Of a DNA stretch of 64,000 nucleotides, positions 26,454 to 35,172 are shown piece by piece. Under the pieces are notes generated by a model, which worked only from the letters and a program-made list of their open reading frames with translations, was not told the origin of the DNA and searched no databases. Every line of letters starts with the position of its first letter. Positions within the stretch are counted from its first letter, which is position 1. Source of the stretch: Brevundimonas sp. Root1279 (lineage in GTDB: Bacteria > Pseudomonadota > Alphaproteobacteria > Caulobacterales > Caulobacteraceae); assembly GCF_001425945.1 (NCBI RefSeq), contig NZ_LMEB01000010.1:218342-282341 (forward strand), given 5' to 3'. A program made the translations under genes and the position numbers.

Positions 26454-27191
26454 ATGAAGCAGATCGACCAGATGCGCCGGCGGGCCGCGCGCTATCTCGA
26501 CGTGGAGCTGGTCTCCGTCGCCCCGGCGCGCGGGATCTTCTCGCTCAGCTTCGACGACTTCCCGGCCAGCGCCTGGACCGAGGCCGGGCCGATCCTGGCC
26601 GCCCACGGGGTCAAGGCGACCTACTATGTCTGCGGCGGGCTGGCCGACGGCGTGAACATGGACCGGGACCAGTTCCAGGTCCCGCACCTGCAGGCCCTGC
26701 ACGGCGCCGGACACGAGGTCGGTTGCCACACCTTCGGCCACACCAGCGCCCTGCGCATGGACGCCGAAGCCCTGCGCATGAGCCTCGACGTCAACGCCGC
26801 ATGGGTCGCCGAGCGGCTGGACGGCCACCGCATGACCACCTTCGCCTGGCCATTCGGCGACGCTACGGTCGGGGCCAAGGCCGTGGTTCGCCGCCGCTTC
26901 GACCTGGCTCGCGGCGTTCGCGACGGGATCAATGCCGCCCGCGAGGACCGGGCCCTGATCAAGTCCATCGGCCTGGAGAGCCGCCGCCTGCCCGGCTACG
27001 ACGTCGAAGGCCTGATGGCCGAAGCCGCCGACCGCAAGGGCTGGCTCACCGCCTATGGCCACGACGTCTCGGACCGCCCCACGGACTACGGCTGCACGCC
27101 GGCGGATCTGGATCGGGTGCTGACGCTGGCCAAGGACGCGGGGCTGGAAATCCGGCCGATCGCCGAAGCGTGGAAGCTTGTCCGCCACTAA
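26454..27191 (+). CDS. Polysaccharide deacetylase (NodB-like) family protein
   Basis: The 245-aa protein has the NodB homology fold used by metal-dependent deacetylases of chitin, peptidoglycan or other polysaccharides. The catalytic Asp and metal Asp are in FSLSFDDFP, the metal histidines in GCHTFGHTS, and the later motifs FAWPFGDA and WLTAYGHDVSDRPTDYG match the arginine/histidine steps. There is no signal peptide or membrane segment, so it may act in the cytoplasm on a sugar precursor. It is divergent from glyQ and followed by an unusual repeat array. Confidence 0.9.
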   Translation: MKQIDQMRRRAARYLDVELVSVAPARGIFSLSFDDFPASAWTEAGPILAAHGVKATYYVCGGLADGVNMDRDQFQVPHLQALHGAGHEVGCHTFGHTSALRMDAEALRMSLDVNAAWVAERLDGHRMTTFAWPFGDATVGAKAVVRRRFDLARGVRDGINAAREDRALIKSIGLESRRLPGYDVEGLMAEAADRKGWLTAYGHDVSDRPTDYGCTPADLDRVLTLAKDAGLEIRPIAEAWKLVRH

Positions 27192-27290
27192 CCTCTTTCG
27201 GAATGACGCAAGGATAGGCTTCCACGTCCGCCTCTGACGCAGGCGTATGCCAGCCTCCGACGTCGCCCAATCGGGGCGACCGAACGGGCA

Positions 27291-27430
27291 GGATTCGGAC
27301 GATTCAGACTATTCAGACTCTGTTTTTTGCGCGCCCGCGGCGGGCCCGCTTCAGACTCTTCAGACTCTTCAGACTCGCTTTTCTGCGGGTCCGCGTCAGA
27401 CGATTCAGACGATTCAGACTCTGTTTTTTG
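27291..27430. repeat. Three-block TTCAGAC repeat array
   Basis: A 9-bp unit around (G/T)ATTCAGAC or TTCAGACTC occurs in three clusters: 27292-27321 (three units, the first degenerate), 27350-27376 (three perfect TTCAGACTC) and 27395-27419 (three units, the first partial). Each cluster ends in a T-rich tract (CTGTTTTTTG, GCTTTTCTG, CTGTTTTTTG) followed by a G/C-rich stretch. The array lies between convergent genes, in a 251-bp gap. It is not a CRISPR: units are contiguous with no spacers. It could bind a protein or be a minisatellite. Confidence 0.75.
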
Positions 27431-27442
27431 GGTCTGAGGCCG

Positions 27443-28366
27443 CTACGCCGCCTCGGCGGCCGACCCGGCTTTCCGCGCGTCCGCCCATCGGATCAGGGCC
27501 GCCCGCGGCCAGGCCACGATCCACGAACGGGCCGTGTATTCGCCCTTCTCGATCAAGGACTTGCGGGTCGGCGAGCTGGTCGCGGCGCGCTCGGTGTGGA
27601 TCTCGCCCGGCCCCTGGTGGACCAGGAAGGCGCCGTGCTTGAGCGGGTTCACGCGCAGATAGGCCAGGCGCGGGCTGATCTGCTCCAGCGGCGGGTCATA
27701 GAACCAGGACGAGCCCAGCATGCCGGCCATATCGGGGCGGCGCTTGAGGATCTCGGCGGCCGTGGCCCAGGCGCGGTCCCAGCCGGCCTCGTTGAAGTCG
27801 CCCAGTTCGCGGCTCTCGGTATGCACCTCCAGCCACGGCTTCCAGGCCTGGGCGGCGGCGTAGGCCGGGATCACCGACCAGCCCCACCCTTCGCGGGCGT
27901 GGCGCAGCACCTGACCGGGCCCCATGGGCGAGCTGAGGTCGATCATCTGGGTCCGGGCGCCGGGCACGCTGAGCGCCAAGGCGATGCGCACGTCCTTGGC
28001 CCAGAAGTCCCGGTCATAGGGGTCGGCGGCGGCGCTCAGGAAGTCGGCCAGGCGGCCGATCCATTCGGGGTAGAGCTCAAGCGACGCCTGCGGCAGGTCG
28101 GCGGCGACGATCCGGGCCGGCAGCTCCAGCGCCCAGGAGGCCACCAGCGCCCGGCGATGGTCGTCGGTCAGGGCCGAGCCGAAGGCGGCGGCCAGGGCCT
28201 CCTCCGCGCGATGGCCTGGCTGGTCGAAATCCCAGTGCGGCGCCGAGGCGGCTGCGGCGGCGGCCGCTTCGTCCATCAGGACGGCGATCCGGTTTCGGGC
28301 GTCCATCGGGACCTTGGCCACAACGGCTTCGAACGCGGCGGCGTGGGCGGGCGTGAGCGTTTCCAT
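27443..28366 (-). CDS. Conserved-looking hypothetical protein
   Basis: This 307-aa cytosolic protein is not recognised. The sequence is rich in Trp and Ala, with segments such as DFWAKDVRIALALSVPGARTQMIDLSSPMGPGQVLRHAREGWGWSVIPAYA and a second part GSSWFYDPPLEQISPRLAYLRVNPLKHGAFLVHQGPGEIHTERA. That second part looks like an enzyme fold but has no motif I can name. No signal peptide is present. Its 3' end adjoins the repeat array, and it follows the fasciclin gene's terminator on the same strand, so it probably has its own promoter. Confidence 0.75.
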   Translation of the reverse strand: METLTPAHAAAFEAVVAKVPMDARNRIAVLMDEAAAAAAASAPHWDFDQPGHRAEEALAAAFGSALTDDHRRALVASWALELPARIVAADLPQASLELYPEWIGRLADFLSAAADPYDRDFWAKDVRIALALSVPGARTQMIDLSSPMGPGQVLRHAREGWGWSVIPAYAAAQAWKPWLEVHTESRELGDFNEAGWDRAWATAAEILKRRPDMAGMLGSSWFYDPPLEQISPRLAYLRVNPLKHGAFLVHQGPGEIHTERAATSSPTRKSLIEKGEYTARSWIVAWPRAALIRWADARKAGSAAEAA

Positions 28367-28409
28367 GCCCCGACCCTAGCGCACGGCGGTTTTCCGACGG
28401 TTAAGCGCC

Positions 28410-28439
28410 AAAACGGCGGCGGACCGGGGTCCGCCGCCG
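28410..28439 (-). terminator. Intrinsic terminator after the fasciclin gene
   Basis: On the minus strand a 12-bp stem (CGGCGGCGGACC against GGTCCGCCGCCG, loop CC) is followed directly by TTTTGG. It lies 24 bp after the fasciclin stop codon and before the next gene start. Confidence 0.8.
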
Positions 28440-28462
28440 CTTCAGTCGCCCTTAGGGCCGGA

Positions 28463-29416
28463 TCAGTTCGGCTTGGGGGCCGGGGTCGGGGCGGCGGTCG
28501 GCGGGACCGGCAGTGTTCCCGAGGCGCCCGGGGTCGGGGTCGGGTTGCTGCGGTCTTCCTGGTCATCGACCTGACCGTCGGTCGGGTTGACCACCTCCGG
28601 CGAGGCCGTGGTCGTCACGCTCGTGGCCTGTTCGCCGCTAGGCGCGTTCTCGCCAGGCGCAGCGGGACGAGCCGCACCGTCCGGGAGCGGGGTTGCATCC
28701 GCTTCAGCCGGAGCCGCCGCAGCCGGCGGCGTGGTCTCGTCGGCCGGCGGGGTCACAGCCTCGGCCTCGGCTTCGGTCGAGACGTCGCCCTGGGCCGCAG
28801 CCGAGGGATTGAGGACGCGGTCGATGGCGAAGACGCCGCCGTTCGAGGCGTCGATCTCGGCCTGGGTCACGGTGGCCCCGCCGATCTTGAGACCGTCGCC
28901 TGAGCCGTCGAGCTCGATCTCGGCTCCACCGGCCGTCTCGACCGGACCCCGCGCGCCCTCGATCTGGGCAGTCGTCACGTCGGCGACGATCACGTGGTAC
29001 AGGAGCAGGTTACGCAGTTCCTGGGCGTTGGCCGGATCCAGCAAGCGAGTGCGTTCCGCCTCCGGCATGGCCGCAAACGCCGCATCGGTCGGCGCGAAGA
29101 TGGTGATCGCCGGACGCGACGAGAGCGTCTGGGTCAGTTGCGCCTGATCCAGCGCACTCAGCAGGGTGGTGAACTCGCCCTTGGCTTTGAGCACGTCGAT
29201 GACGTTGTTGGCATGAGGCGTCGCCGCCTGGGCGGCCGGCGTCGCCGGCGTCGCCTTGGTGGCGGGCGTAGCGGGCGTCGCCGGAGTCGTGTCGGTCGGC
29301 GGCGTGGCGGGGGTCGCCGGGGTCGCGGGCGTGGCCGGGACCGTTTGGGCGAAGGCTGTCGGGGCGACAAACAGAGCCGTGGCGGCGACAGCAGTCAGAA
29401 GCTTGGCGCGAAACAT
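28463..29416 (-). CDS. Secreted fasciclin (FAS1) domain protein with ATP-tripeptide linker
   Basis: This 317-aa protein has a signal peptide (1-23), a linker of repeated Ala-Thr-Pro triplets (about 26-66), one FAS1 domain (about 70-205; markers TLLSALDQAQLTQTL, ITIFAPTDAAFAAMP, LLLYHVIVADVT and GGVFAIDRVLNP) and a long acidic, Pro/Thr/Glu-rich tail. FAS1 domains mediate adhesion or protein contacts at cell surfaces. The low-complexity linker and tail suggest a spacer to, or through, the envelope. A second single-FAS1 lipoprotein is encoded at 40362-40958. It has its own terminator. Confidence 0.9.
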   Translation of the reverse strand: MFRAKLLTAVAATALFVAPTAFAQTVPATPATPATPATPPTDTTPATPATPATKATPATPAAQAATPHANNVIDVLKAKGEFTTLLSALDQAQLTQTLSSRPAITIFAPTDAAFAAMPEAERTRLLDPANAQELRNLLLYHVIVADVTTAQIEGARGPVETAGGAEIELDGSGDGLKIGGATVTQAEIDASNGGVFAIDRVLNPSAAAQGDVSTEAEAEAVTPPADETTPPAAAAPAEADATPLPDGAARPAAPGENAPSGEQATSVTTTASPEVVNPTDGQVDDQEDRSNPTPTPGASGTLPVPPTAAPTPAPKPN

Positions 29417-29634
29417 GCGGAGTATCCCTTTCGTTGATCGAACAGCTGCTAGGGGAGGACAAGCGCAGCCATAAGACTCGAAGTCCGTGACAGTGAAATC
29501 GCGACGGACGGACGAGTTCCATTTCGGGATAAGATCAGCGAGATCGCCCAGATTGCTTGTTTACATCATGGCCGTTTCGAGAAATCGGCCGCTATCCAGG
29601 CTCATTGCCGCCACAAACCTTGATGTCGCTAAGC

Positions 29635-30498
29635 TTACGACAGTATTGTTGGAGCGACCCACCAACCGGGCCGAGCGACGGTCAACGTCGCGGCCGCAGC
29701 CTTCGCCTCAGCCGAAGATCCGAACAGGGCGAAGACAGTCGCGCCGGAACCGGACATGCGCGCGAGTTGGACGCCGGGCAGAGCCCTAACGGTAGCCAAA
29801 GCCTCGGCGATCTGGGGAGCCCCAGCGATGGCGGGGGCCTCCAAGTCGTTGCGCTGCCCTTTCAGCCAGGCGGCGACCCCGGTCGCGGACCAGTCGGCCG
29901 GCGGGTCCGGCCGGTCGGCGACGGCCACGGGACCGGCGTCATAGGCTCGATAGACCGCTCCCGTGGGCGACGGCACGCCCGGATTGACCAGCAGCGCCGC
30001 CAGGCGGGGCAGGCGGGGTTCGGCGGTCAGAACGTCTCCCCTGCCCTCGGCCCAGGCGGCTCGCGCGTGCAGGCACATGGGACCGTCGGCGCCGACCACC
30101 GCCGCGATATCGGCGAGCGCGTCGTCATCGAGTTTCAGCCCCAGCACGTCGCGGGCGAGCTTGAGAGCTGCACCGGCGTCGGAAGAGCCCCCGCCCAGCC
30201 CGGCGGCGATCGGCAGGCGCTTCTCGAGGCGAAGGGCCAGCGGCGGTTCGCCGACCCCGGCGACCTCGCCGAGGCGACGCACCGCGCGCAGGATCAGGTT
30301 GTCGCCGCCCTCAAGTGCGGCCGCAAAGGGCCCTTCGACCACCAGAGACAGGCGCTCAGCCGGCGCAACCTCGACCCGGTCGCCGACGTCGGCGAAGGCC
30401 ACCAGGCTGGCGAGCGGGTGATAGCCCTCCGCGTCCACCGGGCCCACATGCAGGAAGAGATTGACCTTGGCGGGGGCCAGGCCCGAACGCGCGGCCAT
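29635..30498 (-). CDS. ispE: 4-diphosphocytidyl-2-C-methyl-D-erythritol kinase
   Basis: The 287-aa GHMP kinase phosphorylates CDP-methylerythritol in the non-mevalonate isoprenoid pathway. It shows APAKVNLFLHV at the N-terminus (substrate Lys), the ATP-binding PIAAGLGGGSSDAGAAL and the C-terminal RMSGSGATVFALF. It starts 3 nt after the stop of the TPR-protein gene, so both are co-transcribed, as seen in other alphaproteobacteria. The 218 bp downstream hold only the fasciclin promoter region and no gene. Confidence 0.96.
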   Translation of the reverse strand: MAARSGLAPAKVNLFLHVGPVDAEGYHPLASLVAFADVGDRVEVAPAERLSLVVEGPFAAALEGGDNLILRAVRRLGEVAGVGEPPLALRLEKRLPIAAGLGGGSSDAGAALKLARDVLGLKLDDDALADIAAVVGADGPMCLHARAAWAEGRGDVLTAEPRLPRLAALLVNPGVPSPTGAVYRAYDAGPVAVADRPDPPADWSATGVAAWLKGQRNDLEAPAIAGAPQIAEALATVRALPGVQLARMSGSGATVFALFGSSAEAKAAAATLTVARPGWWVAPTILS

Positions 30499-30501
30499 GC
30501 C

Positions 30502-32328
30502 TCAGGGCTGGCTGCCGGTGATCGGCGCAGCGGTCAGGCCGACCGCCAGCTTCTGCTCGACCTCGGCCCGCGTTTCAGCGTCCGGGTCGAGCGTCAGGAC
30601 ACGGTTCCACTGCCAGCTCGCCTCGCGATGGCGCCCGACCTGCCAGTAGGCGTCGCCGAGGTGGTCGTTGATCTCGGGATTGGCCGGCTGCTTGGCCACC
30701 GCCTCCTCGAGCGTCTGCACCGCGGTCTCGTACTGTCCGCGACGGTACTGCGCCCAACCGAGGGAGTCCTGGATGTTGGCGTTGCGCGGATCGGCGGCGT
30801 AGGCGCGGGCGATCATCTCCGCCCCCTGATCGACCCGGCGGCCGCTATCGACCCACATGTAGCCGAGGTGGTTGAGCATGGCCGGATCGTTGGGCGCCAT
30901 CTGCAGGGCGGTCCACAGCTCGGCCTCGGCCTCGTCGATGCGGCCCACCCGCTCGAGGGTCGCGCCGCGCAGGAAGCGGACGTCGAGCGACTGGCGCGCT
31001 GTGTTGACGGTCGGCCGATTGAGGACGGCCAATGCCTCATCATAGCGCCCGAGGTCGAAATATTGGGCGGCGAGCATCCGCGCGACCACCGCCTGCTCCG
31101 GCGCCGCCGCATCGGCCCGACGGAAGGCCTCGAGCGCCTCATCGTCGCGCTCGTCGAGGCTGTAGTTCGAGCCAAGGCCGATCTGGGCGCTGGCGTAGAC
31201 GATCGGGTTCTCGGGACTGACCCGGGCGAAGGCTTCGCGCGCGGCGTCGCGCTGACCGTAGGCGGCCAGGCTCTGGCCCAGACGCAGGGCGACCTCGTCG
31301 CTCGGCTTCAGAACCTCGGCGAGACGCAGATAGATGGCCGAAAAGTCGTGCGCTCCGGCCTGGCTCGCCTCGAGGGCGGCGAAGGCGAGCGCGTCGCCGG
31401 CGATCTGGCTGGGCTCTGACGCCGCGGGCGCACGGCCGCCGGCCTGCATCCGCTGCACGGCCCCCAGCGCGCGGGGGTCCGGCGTAGCGCTCGACAGCAC
31501 CTGGGCGTAGGCGGCCAGGGCCTCCTCGCGGCGGCCGCGCCGCTCCAGGAAGGCGGCGTAGTGGATCTGATAGAGGCGCGGACCGTCGGGCAGCGCCATC
31601 AAGGTCTTGTACTCGGCCTCGGCGTCGCCGAACCGGCGGCGGGCTTCCAGCAGTTGCGCGCGCTGGTCGCGCAGCGCCAGCACGCCGGACGCCGAGGCCT
31701 CGACCGGACGCAGCGCCGTATCCCAATCGCCCGCCGCGGCTGAGACCGACGGCAGCAGATAGCGCCCGACCTGGGTGAAGGGCTCGGTCAGGGGCTTGGA
31801 CTGAAGGTCGGCCAGGGCGGCGCGGCCCTCGCCGTCGCGCAGCCCCTGAACCACCGTCATCAGTCGCCCGGCGTCGGCCAGCAGCGGCGTCTCGGCGACG
31901 TAGGGCGTCAGGCGCACGACCGCGTCGATGTCACCCGACAGCAGGCTGGCGAAGAAGGCCTCGTTGCCGAGCTGGGGCTGCTCCGGCGTCAGGGTATGGC
32001 TGCGCACCAGCAGCGCCGCGCCTGCGTCCTGATCGCCGCGCAGGCTGGCGAGGCGGCCCGACAGATAGAGGCCGTAGGCGGACTGGCCGTCCGCGGCGAT
32101 CGGCGGCGGCGCCCAGACCGCGGGGATGGCCGGGACCTCCGGCTCGCTCGGCGCTTCTGCGGCGGCGTCCGGCGCGACGGCCGGGACAGCGACCGGAACG
32201 GGAGCCGTTTCCGCGGGTCCGTTCAGCGGCGGATCGACGACGACCGGCGCCTCCTGGGCGGCGGCTGGAAGGGCCAGCGCCAGGGCGGCGCAACCGGAGA
32301 GGATCAGGCGCAGAGACGACGAACGCAT
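30502..32328 (-). CDS. Secreted TPR-repeat protein
   Basis: This 608-aa protein has a signal peptide (about 1-24), an Ala/Pro/Glu-rich segment (to about 75) and then many tetratricopeptide repeats, clearest near the C-terminus (AQIGLGSNYSLDERDDEALEAFRRADAAAPEQ, LLNHLGYMW-type units, DSLGWAQYRRGQYETAVQTLEEAVAKQPANPEINDHLGDAYWQVGRHREASWQWNRVL). TPR arrays are docking surfaces, so it likely scaffolds a periplasmic or outer-membrane complex. It is the first gene of an operon with ispE, with a 3-nt gap. Confidence 0.93.
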   Translation of the reverse strand: MRSSSLRLILSGCAALALALPAAAQEAPVVVDPPLNGPAETAPVPVAVPAVAPDAAAEAPSEPEVPAIPAVWAPPPIAADGQSAYGLYLSGRLASLRGDQDAGAALLVRSHTLTPEQPQLGNEAFFASLLSGDIDAVVRLTPYVAETPLLADAGRLMTVVQGLRDGEGRAALADLQSKPLTEPFTQVGRYLLPSVSAAAGDWDTALRPVEASASGVLALRDQRAQLLEARRRFGDAEAEYKTLMALPDGPRLYQIHYAAFLERRGRREEALAAYAQVLSSATPDPRALGAVQRMQAGGRAPAASEPSQIAGDALAFAALEASQAGAHDFSAIYLRLAEVLKPSDEVALRLGQSLAAYGQRDAAREAFARVSPENPIVYASAQIGLGSNYSLDERDDEALEAFRRADAAAPEQAVVARMLAAQYFDLGRYDEALAVLNRPTVNTARQSLDVRFLRGATLERVGRIDEAEAELWTALQMAPNDPAMLNHLGYMWVDSGRRVDQGAEMIARAYAADPRNANIQDSLGWAQYRRGQYETAVQTLEEAVAKQPANPEINDHLGDAYWQVGRHREASWQWNRVLTLDPDAETRAEVEQKLAVGLTAAPITGSQP

Positions 32329-32384
32329 GATTTGACCCTTCCCCGATTATGCGGCCGCGGCAAGGCCCTCCGCTTACAGAGCCG

Positions 32385-34136
32385 TCACATATTCGGGTAG
32401 TTCGGACCGCCGCCGCCCTCAGGGGTGGTCCAGACGATGTTCTGCGACGGATCCTTGATGTCGCAGGTTTTGCAGTGGACGCAGTTCTGGGCGTTGATCT
32501 GGAAGCGCGGGTTGGCCCCCTGCTCGTCGTACAGAACCTCATAGACCCCGGCCGGGCAGTACAGGCGCGCGGGCTCGCCGTATTCCGGCAGGTTGACGCG
32601 GATCGGCACCGACGGGTCGAGCAGCTTCAGGTGCGCCGGCTGGTCTTCCGAGTGATTGGTGTTGGAGATGAACACCGAGGACAGTTTGTCGAAGGACAGC
32701 TTTCCGTCCGGCTTCGGATAGGCGATCGGCTTGTGCTTGGAGGCCGGCTCGGTCGAGGCGGCGTCGGTCTTGCCGTGCTTCTGGGTGCCGAACAGCGACA
32801 GCCCGCCGAACAGCGTCCCGAACCACATGTCGAACAGACCGAGCGCGCCGCCGACGGTGGTGCCGTATTTCGACAGGAAGGGTTTGGCGTTCCGGACGGC
32901 CTTCAGCTCCCGGTAGACCCAGCTGTTCTCGTAGGCGGCCTGATACTCGACCAGTTCGTCGCCCGCGCGGCCGGCGATGACAGCGTCATAGGCGGCGTCG
33001 GCGGCCAGCATGCCGGTCTTCATGGCGTTGTGGCTGCCCTTGATGCGCGGGACGTTCACGAAGCCGGCCGAGCAGCCGATCAGGGCGCCGCCCGGGAAGG
33101 CCAGCTTGGGCACCGACTGGAAGCCGCCCTCGGTGATGGCGCGAGCGCCGTAGGAGATGCGCGTGCCGCCCTCCAGGTGCTCGCTGATCGCCGGATGGTG
33201 CTTGAAGCGCTGGAACTCATCGAACGGCGACAGGAAGGGGTTCTTGTAGTTCAGGTGCACCACGTAGCCGATCGACACGTAGCGGTCGCCGAAGTGGTAC
33301 AGGAAGCTGCCGCCGCCGGTGAACTCGTCCAGCGGCCAGCCGGTCGAGTGCTGGACCAGGCCGGGCTGGTGCTTGTCGGCGGGGACCTGCCACAGCTCCT
33401 TGATGCCGATGCCGAACTTCTGGGGCTGGGCCGTGTCGCACAGGTTGTGGCGGGCCATGATGGTCTTGGCCAGCGAGCCGCGCACGCCCTCGGCGATGAA
33501 GACGTATTTGCCGTGCAGCTCGATGCCGGGCTGCAGGTCGTCGGTCGGCTTGCCCTCGCGGTCGATGCCGAAGACGCCGGCGACGACGCCCTTCACTCGG
33601 CCCGTCGGTTCATCCCAGACCACGTGGCTGGCGGCCATGCCGGGATAGACCTCGACGCCCAGGGCCTCGGCCTGCTCGCCCAGCCAGCGGGCCAGGTTGC
33701 CCAGCGAGCCGATGTAGCAGCCGTCGTTGTGCATCAGCGGCGGCAGGGCGAACATCGGCAGGGAGGCCTGGCCCATCGGGCCGAGGACTAGGAATTTGTC
33801 CTTGGTGACCGGGGTCTCCAGCGGCGCGCCGCGCGCCTTCCAGTCGGGGAACAGCTCGTTCAGCGCCTTCGGGTCGATGACTGCGCCGGACAGGATGTGG
33901 CCGCCGATCTCGGCCGACTTCTCCAGCACGGCGACGGAGATGTCCTTGCCGTCCTTTTCGGCGCGCTGCTTGAGGCGGATCGCCGCGGACAGGCCGGCCG
34001 GGCCGCCGCCGACGATGACCACGTCGTACTCCATGACCTCGCGCTCGACCCCGGCCAGCGCCTCGACGGCGGGCAGTTTGTCGATCACGGCTTCCTGCCA
34101 GGCATTGGCGGCGCCGCCCTCGATCGCTTCGGCCAT
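32385..34136 (-). CDS. Electron-transfer-flavoprotein:ubiquinone oxidoreductase
   Basis: A 583-aa inner-membrane-associated flavoprotein passing electrons from ETF (fed by acyl-CoA dehydrogenases) to ubiquinone. The FAD motif VVIVGGGPAGLSAAIRLKQ is at about 39-58, an RGS/GVRGSLAKTI segment lies mid-protein, and the C-terminal [4Fe-4S] ligands are LYCPAGVYE plus CVHCKTCDIKDP near 560. The C-terminal NIVWTTPEGGGGPNYPNM is diagnostic of the family. It sits alone; etfAB are not in the window. Confidence in the assignment is very high. Confidence 0.97.
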   Translation of the reverse strand: MAEAIEGGAANAWQEAVIDKLPAVEALAGVEREVMEYDVVIVGGGPAGLSAAIRLKQRAEKDGKDISVAVLEKSAEIGGHILSGAVIDPKALNELFPDWKARGAPLETPVTKDKFLVLGPMGQASLPMFALPPLMHNDGCYIGSLGNLARWLGEQAEALGVEVYPGMAASHVVWDEPTGRVKGVVAGVFGIDREGKPTDDLQPGIELHGKYVFIAEGVRGSLAKTIMARHNLCDTAQPQKFGIGIKELWQVPADKHQPGLVQHSTGWPLDEFTGGGSFLYHFGDRYVSIGYVVHLNYKNPFLSPFDEFQRFKHHPAISEHLEGGTRISYGARAITEGGFQSVPKLAFPGGALIGCSAGFVNVPRIKGSHNAMKTGMLAADAAYDAVIAGRAGDELVEYQAAYENSWVYRELKAVRNAKPFLSKYGTTVGGALGLFDMWFGTLFGGLSLFGTQKHGKTDAASTEPASKHKPIAYPKPDGKLSFDKLSSVFISNTNHSEDQPAHLKLLDPSVPIRVNLPEYGEPARLYCPAGVYEVLYDEQGANPRFQINAQNCVHCKTCDIKDPSQNIVWTTPEGGGGPNYPNM

Positions 34137-34232
34137 GGTCGATTTCCTCGTCGTCGTCAGGGTCTTGTGGTGACGCCTTATCCGAAGGTGACGCGGCGGC
34201 GGTCAAGGACTATCCCTGTGCGCTGAACACCG

Positions 34233-35024
34233 ATGACCATGCAGCCCCTCGACACCGCCACAGCCGAAAGCCTGCTCGCCTTCTGGCGGGAAGCGGGCGT
34301 CGACGCCTGCTACGAGGACGCGCCGGTCGATCGGACCCACGTCCTGCCCCCGCCCGCGCTGAAAGCGGTGGCCAAGGCGACGGCGGCGGTGACCCCGATC
34401 GTCGACCCCTCGGACGCCATCGGCGAGGCGCGGCGCCTGGCCGCGGGGGCTGACAGCCTCGAGGCCCTGGCGACCGCGGCGGCGACGTTCAAGGGCTGCC
34501 CGTTGCACGAGATGGGCGCCGGCGGGGCCGTGTTCGGCCGCGGCGCCGCGGACGCGAGGTTGCTCATCGTTGGCGAGGCTCCGTCGCTGGAGGACGATGC
34601 GCAGGGCGAGGCTTTCGTGGGACCGGCCGGGCGCCTGCTGGACCGAATGCTGGCCGAGGCAGAGCTCGCCGGGCAGGCCTATCTGGTCAACACCGTCTTC
34701 TGGCGGCCGCCGGGCGGACGTCCGCCCAGCCCTGCGGAACAGGCCGCCTGCGCGCCCTTCGTCGATCGCGCCTTCGCCCTGCTGCAGCCCAAGGCCGTGC
34801 TAGTGCTCGGAGCCGCGGCGGCGCGTTCGGTGCTGGGCGCCGAAGAAGGCATCATGCGGCTGCGCGGCCAGTGGCGCGACTGGCGTCTGGCCGAAGGCGG
34901 CCTGTCCGCGCCCGCAATCGCCACATTGCATCCAGCCTTCCTGCTGAAGCAGCCGATGGCCAAAAAGCAGGCCTGGGCGGACATGCTGGCCCTGGCGGCG
35001 AAGCTGAACGGTACCTCCCGTTAA
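34233..35024 (+). CDS. Uracil-DNA glycosylase family 4-type protein
   Basis: The 263-aa protein has the family-4/SPO1-polymerase-like UDG core from about residue 85: CPLHEMG, VFGRGAADARLLIVGEAPSLEDDAQGEAFVGPAGRLLDRML, WRPPGGRPPSPAEQAACAPF, and the active-site HPAFLLKQP. It excises uracil from DNA in the cytoplasm. The usual four-cysteine Fe-S set is incomplete: only CPLH and ACAPF are clear, as in a known alphaproteobacterial branch. The first 80 residues form an extra N-terminal region. It is divergent from ETF-QO by 96 bp. Confidence 0.88.
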   Translation: MTMQPLDTATAESLLAFWREAGVDACYEDAPVDRTHVLPPPALKAVAKATAAVTPIVDPSDAIGEARRLAAGADSLEALATAAATFKGCPLHEMGAGGAVFGRGAADARLLIVGEAPSLEDDAQGEAFVGPAGRLLDRMLAEAELAGQAYLVNTVFWRPPGGRPPSPAEQAACAPFVDRAFALLQPKAVLVLGAAAARSVLGAEEGIMRLRGQWRDWRLAEGGLSAPAIATLHPAFLLKQPMAKKQAWADMLALAAKLNGTSR

Positions 35025-35172
35025 CTTCACAGACGCAAAACCGCCCCAAAATCAGGTCAAATCTTGACACAGGTCAGGGCGGCGGCGCCTTTCTGGCCTG
35101 ACGACCGAACGAACAGCGCCCAACCGAACCGAATCGAGACGGTTCGGAGACGCTCTAAGGGGGGCCGCCTCA

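Noticed and set aside
27291..27430. Possible CRISPR array
   Set aside because: The repeated unit is only 9 bp, contiguous, and without unique spacers; no cas genes are present.
29557..31419. 620-codon plus-strand open frame
   Set aside because: Antisense to ispE and the TPR protein, both with clear family motifs; the translation has none.
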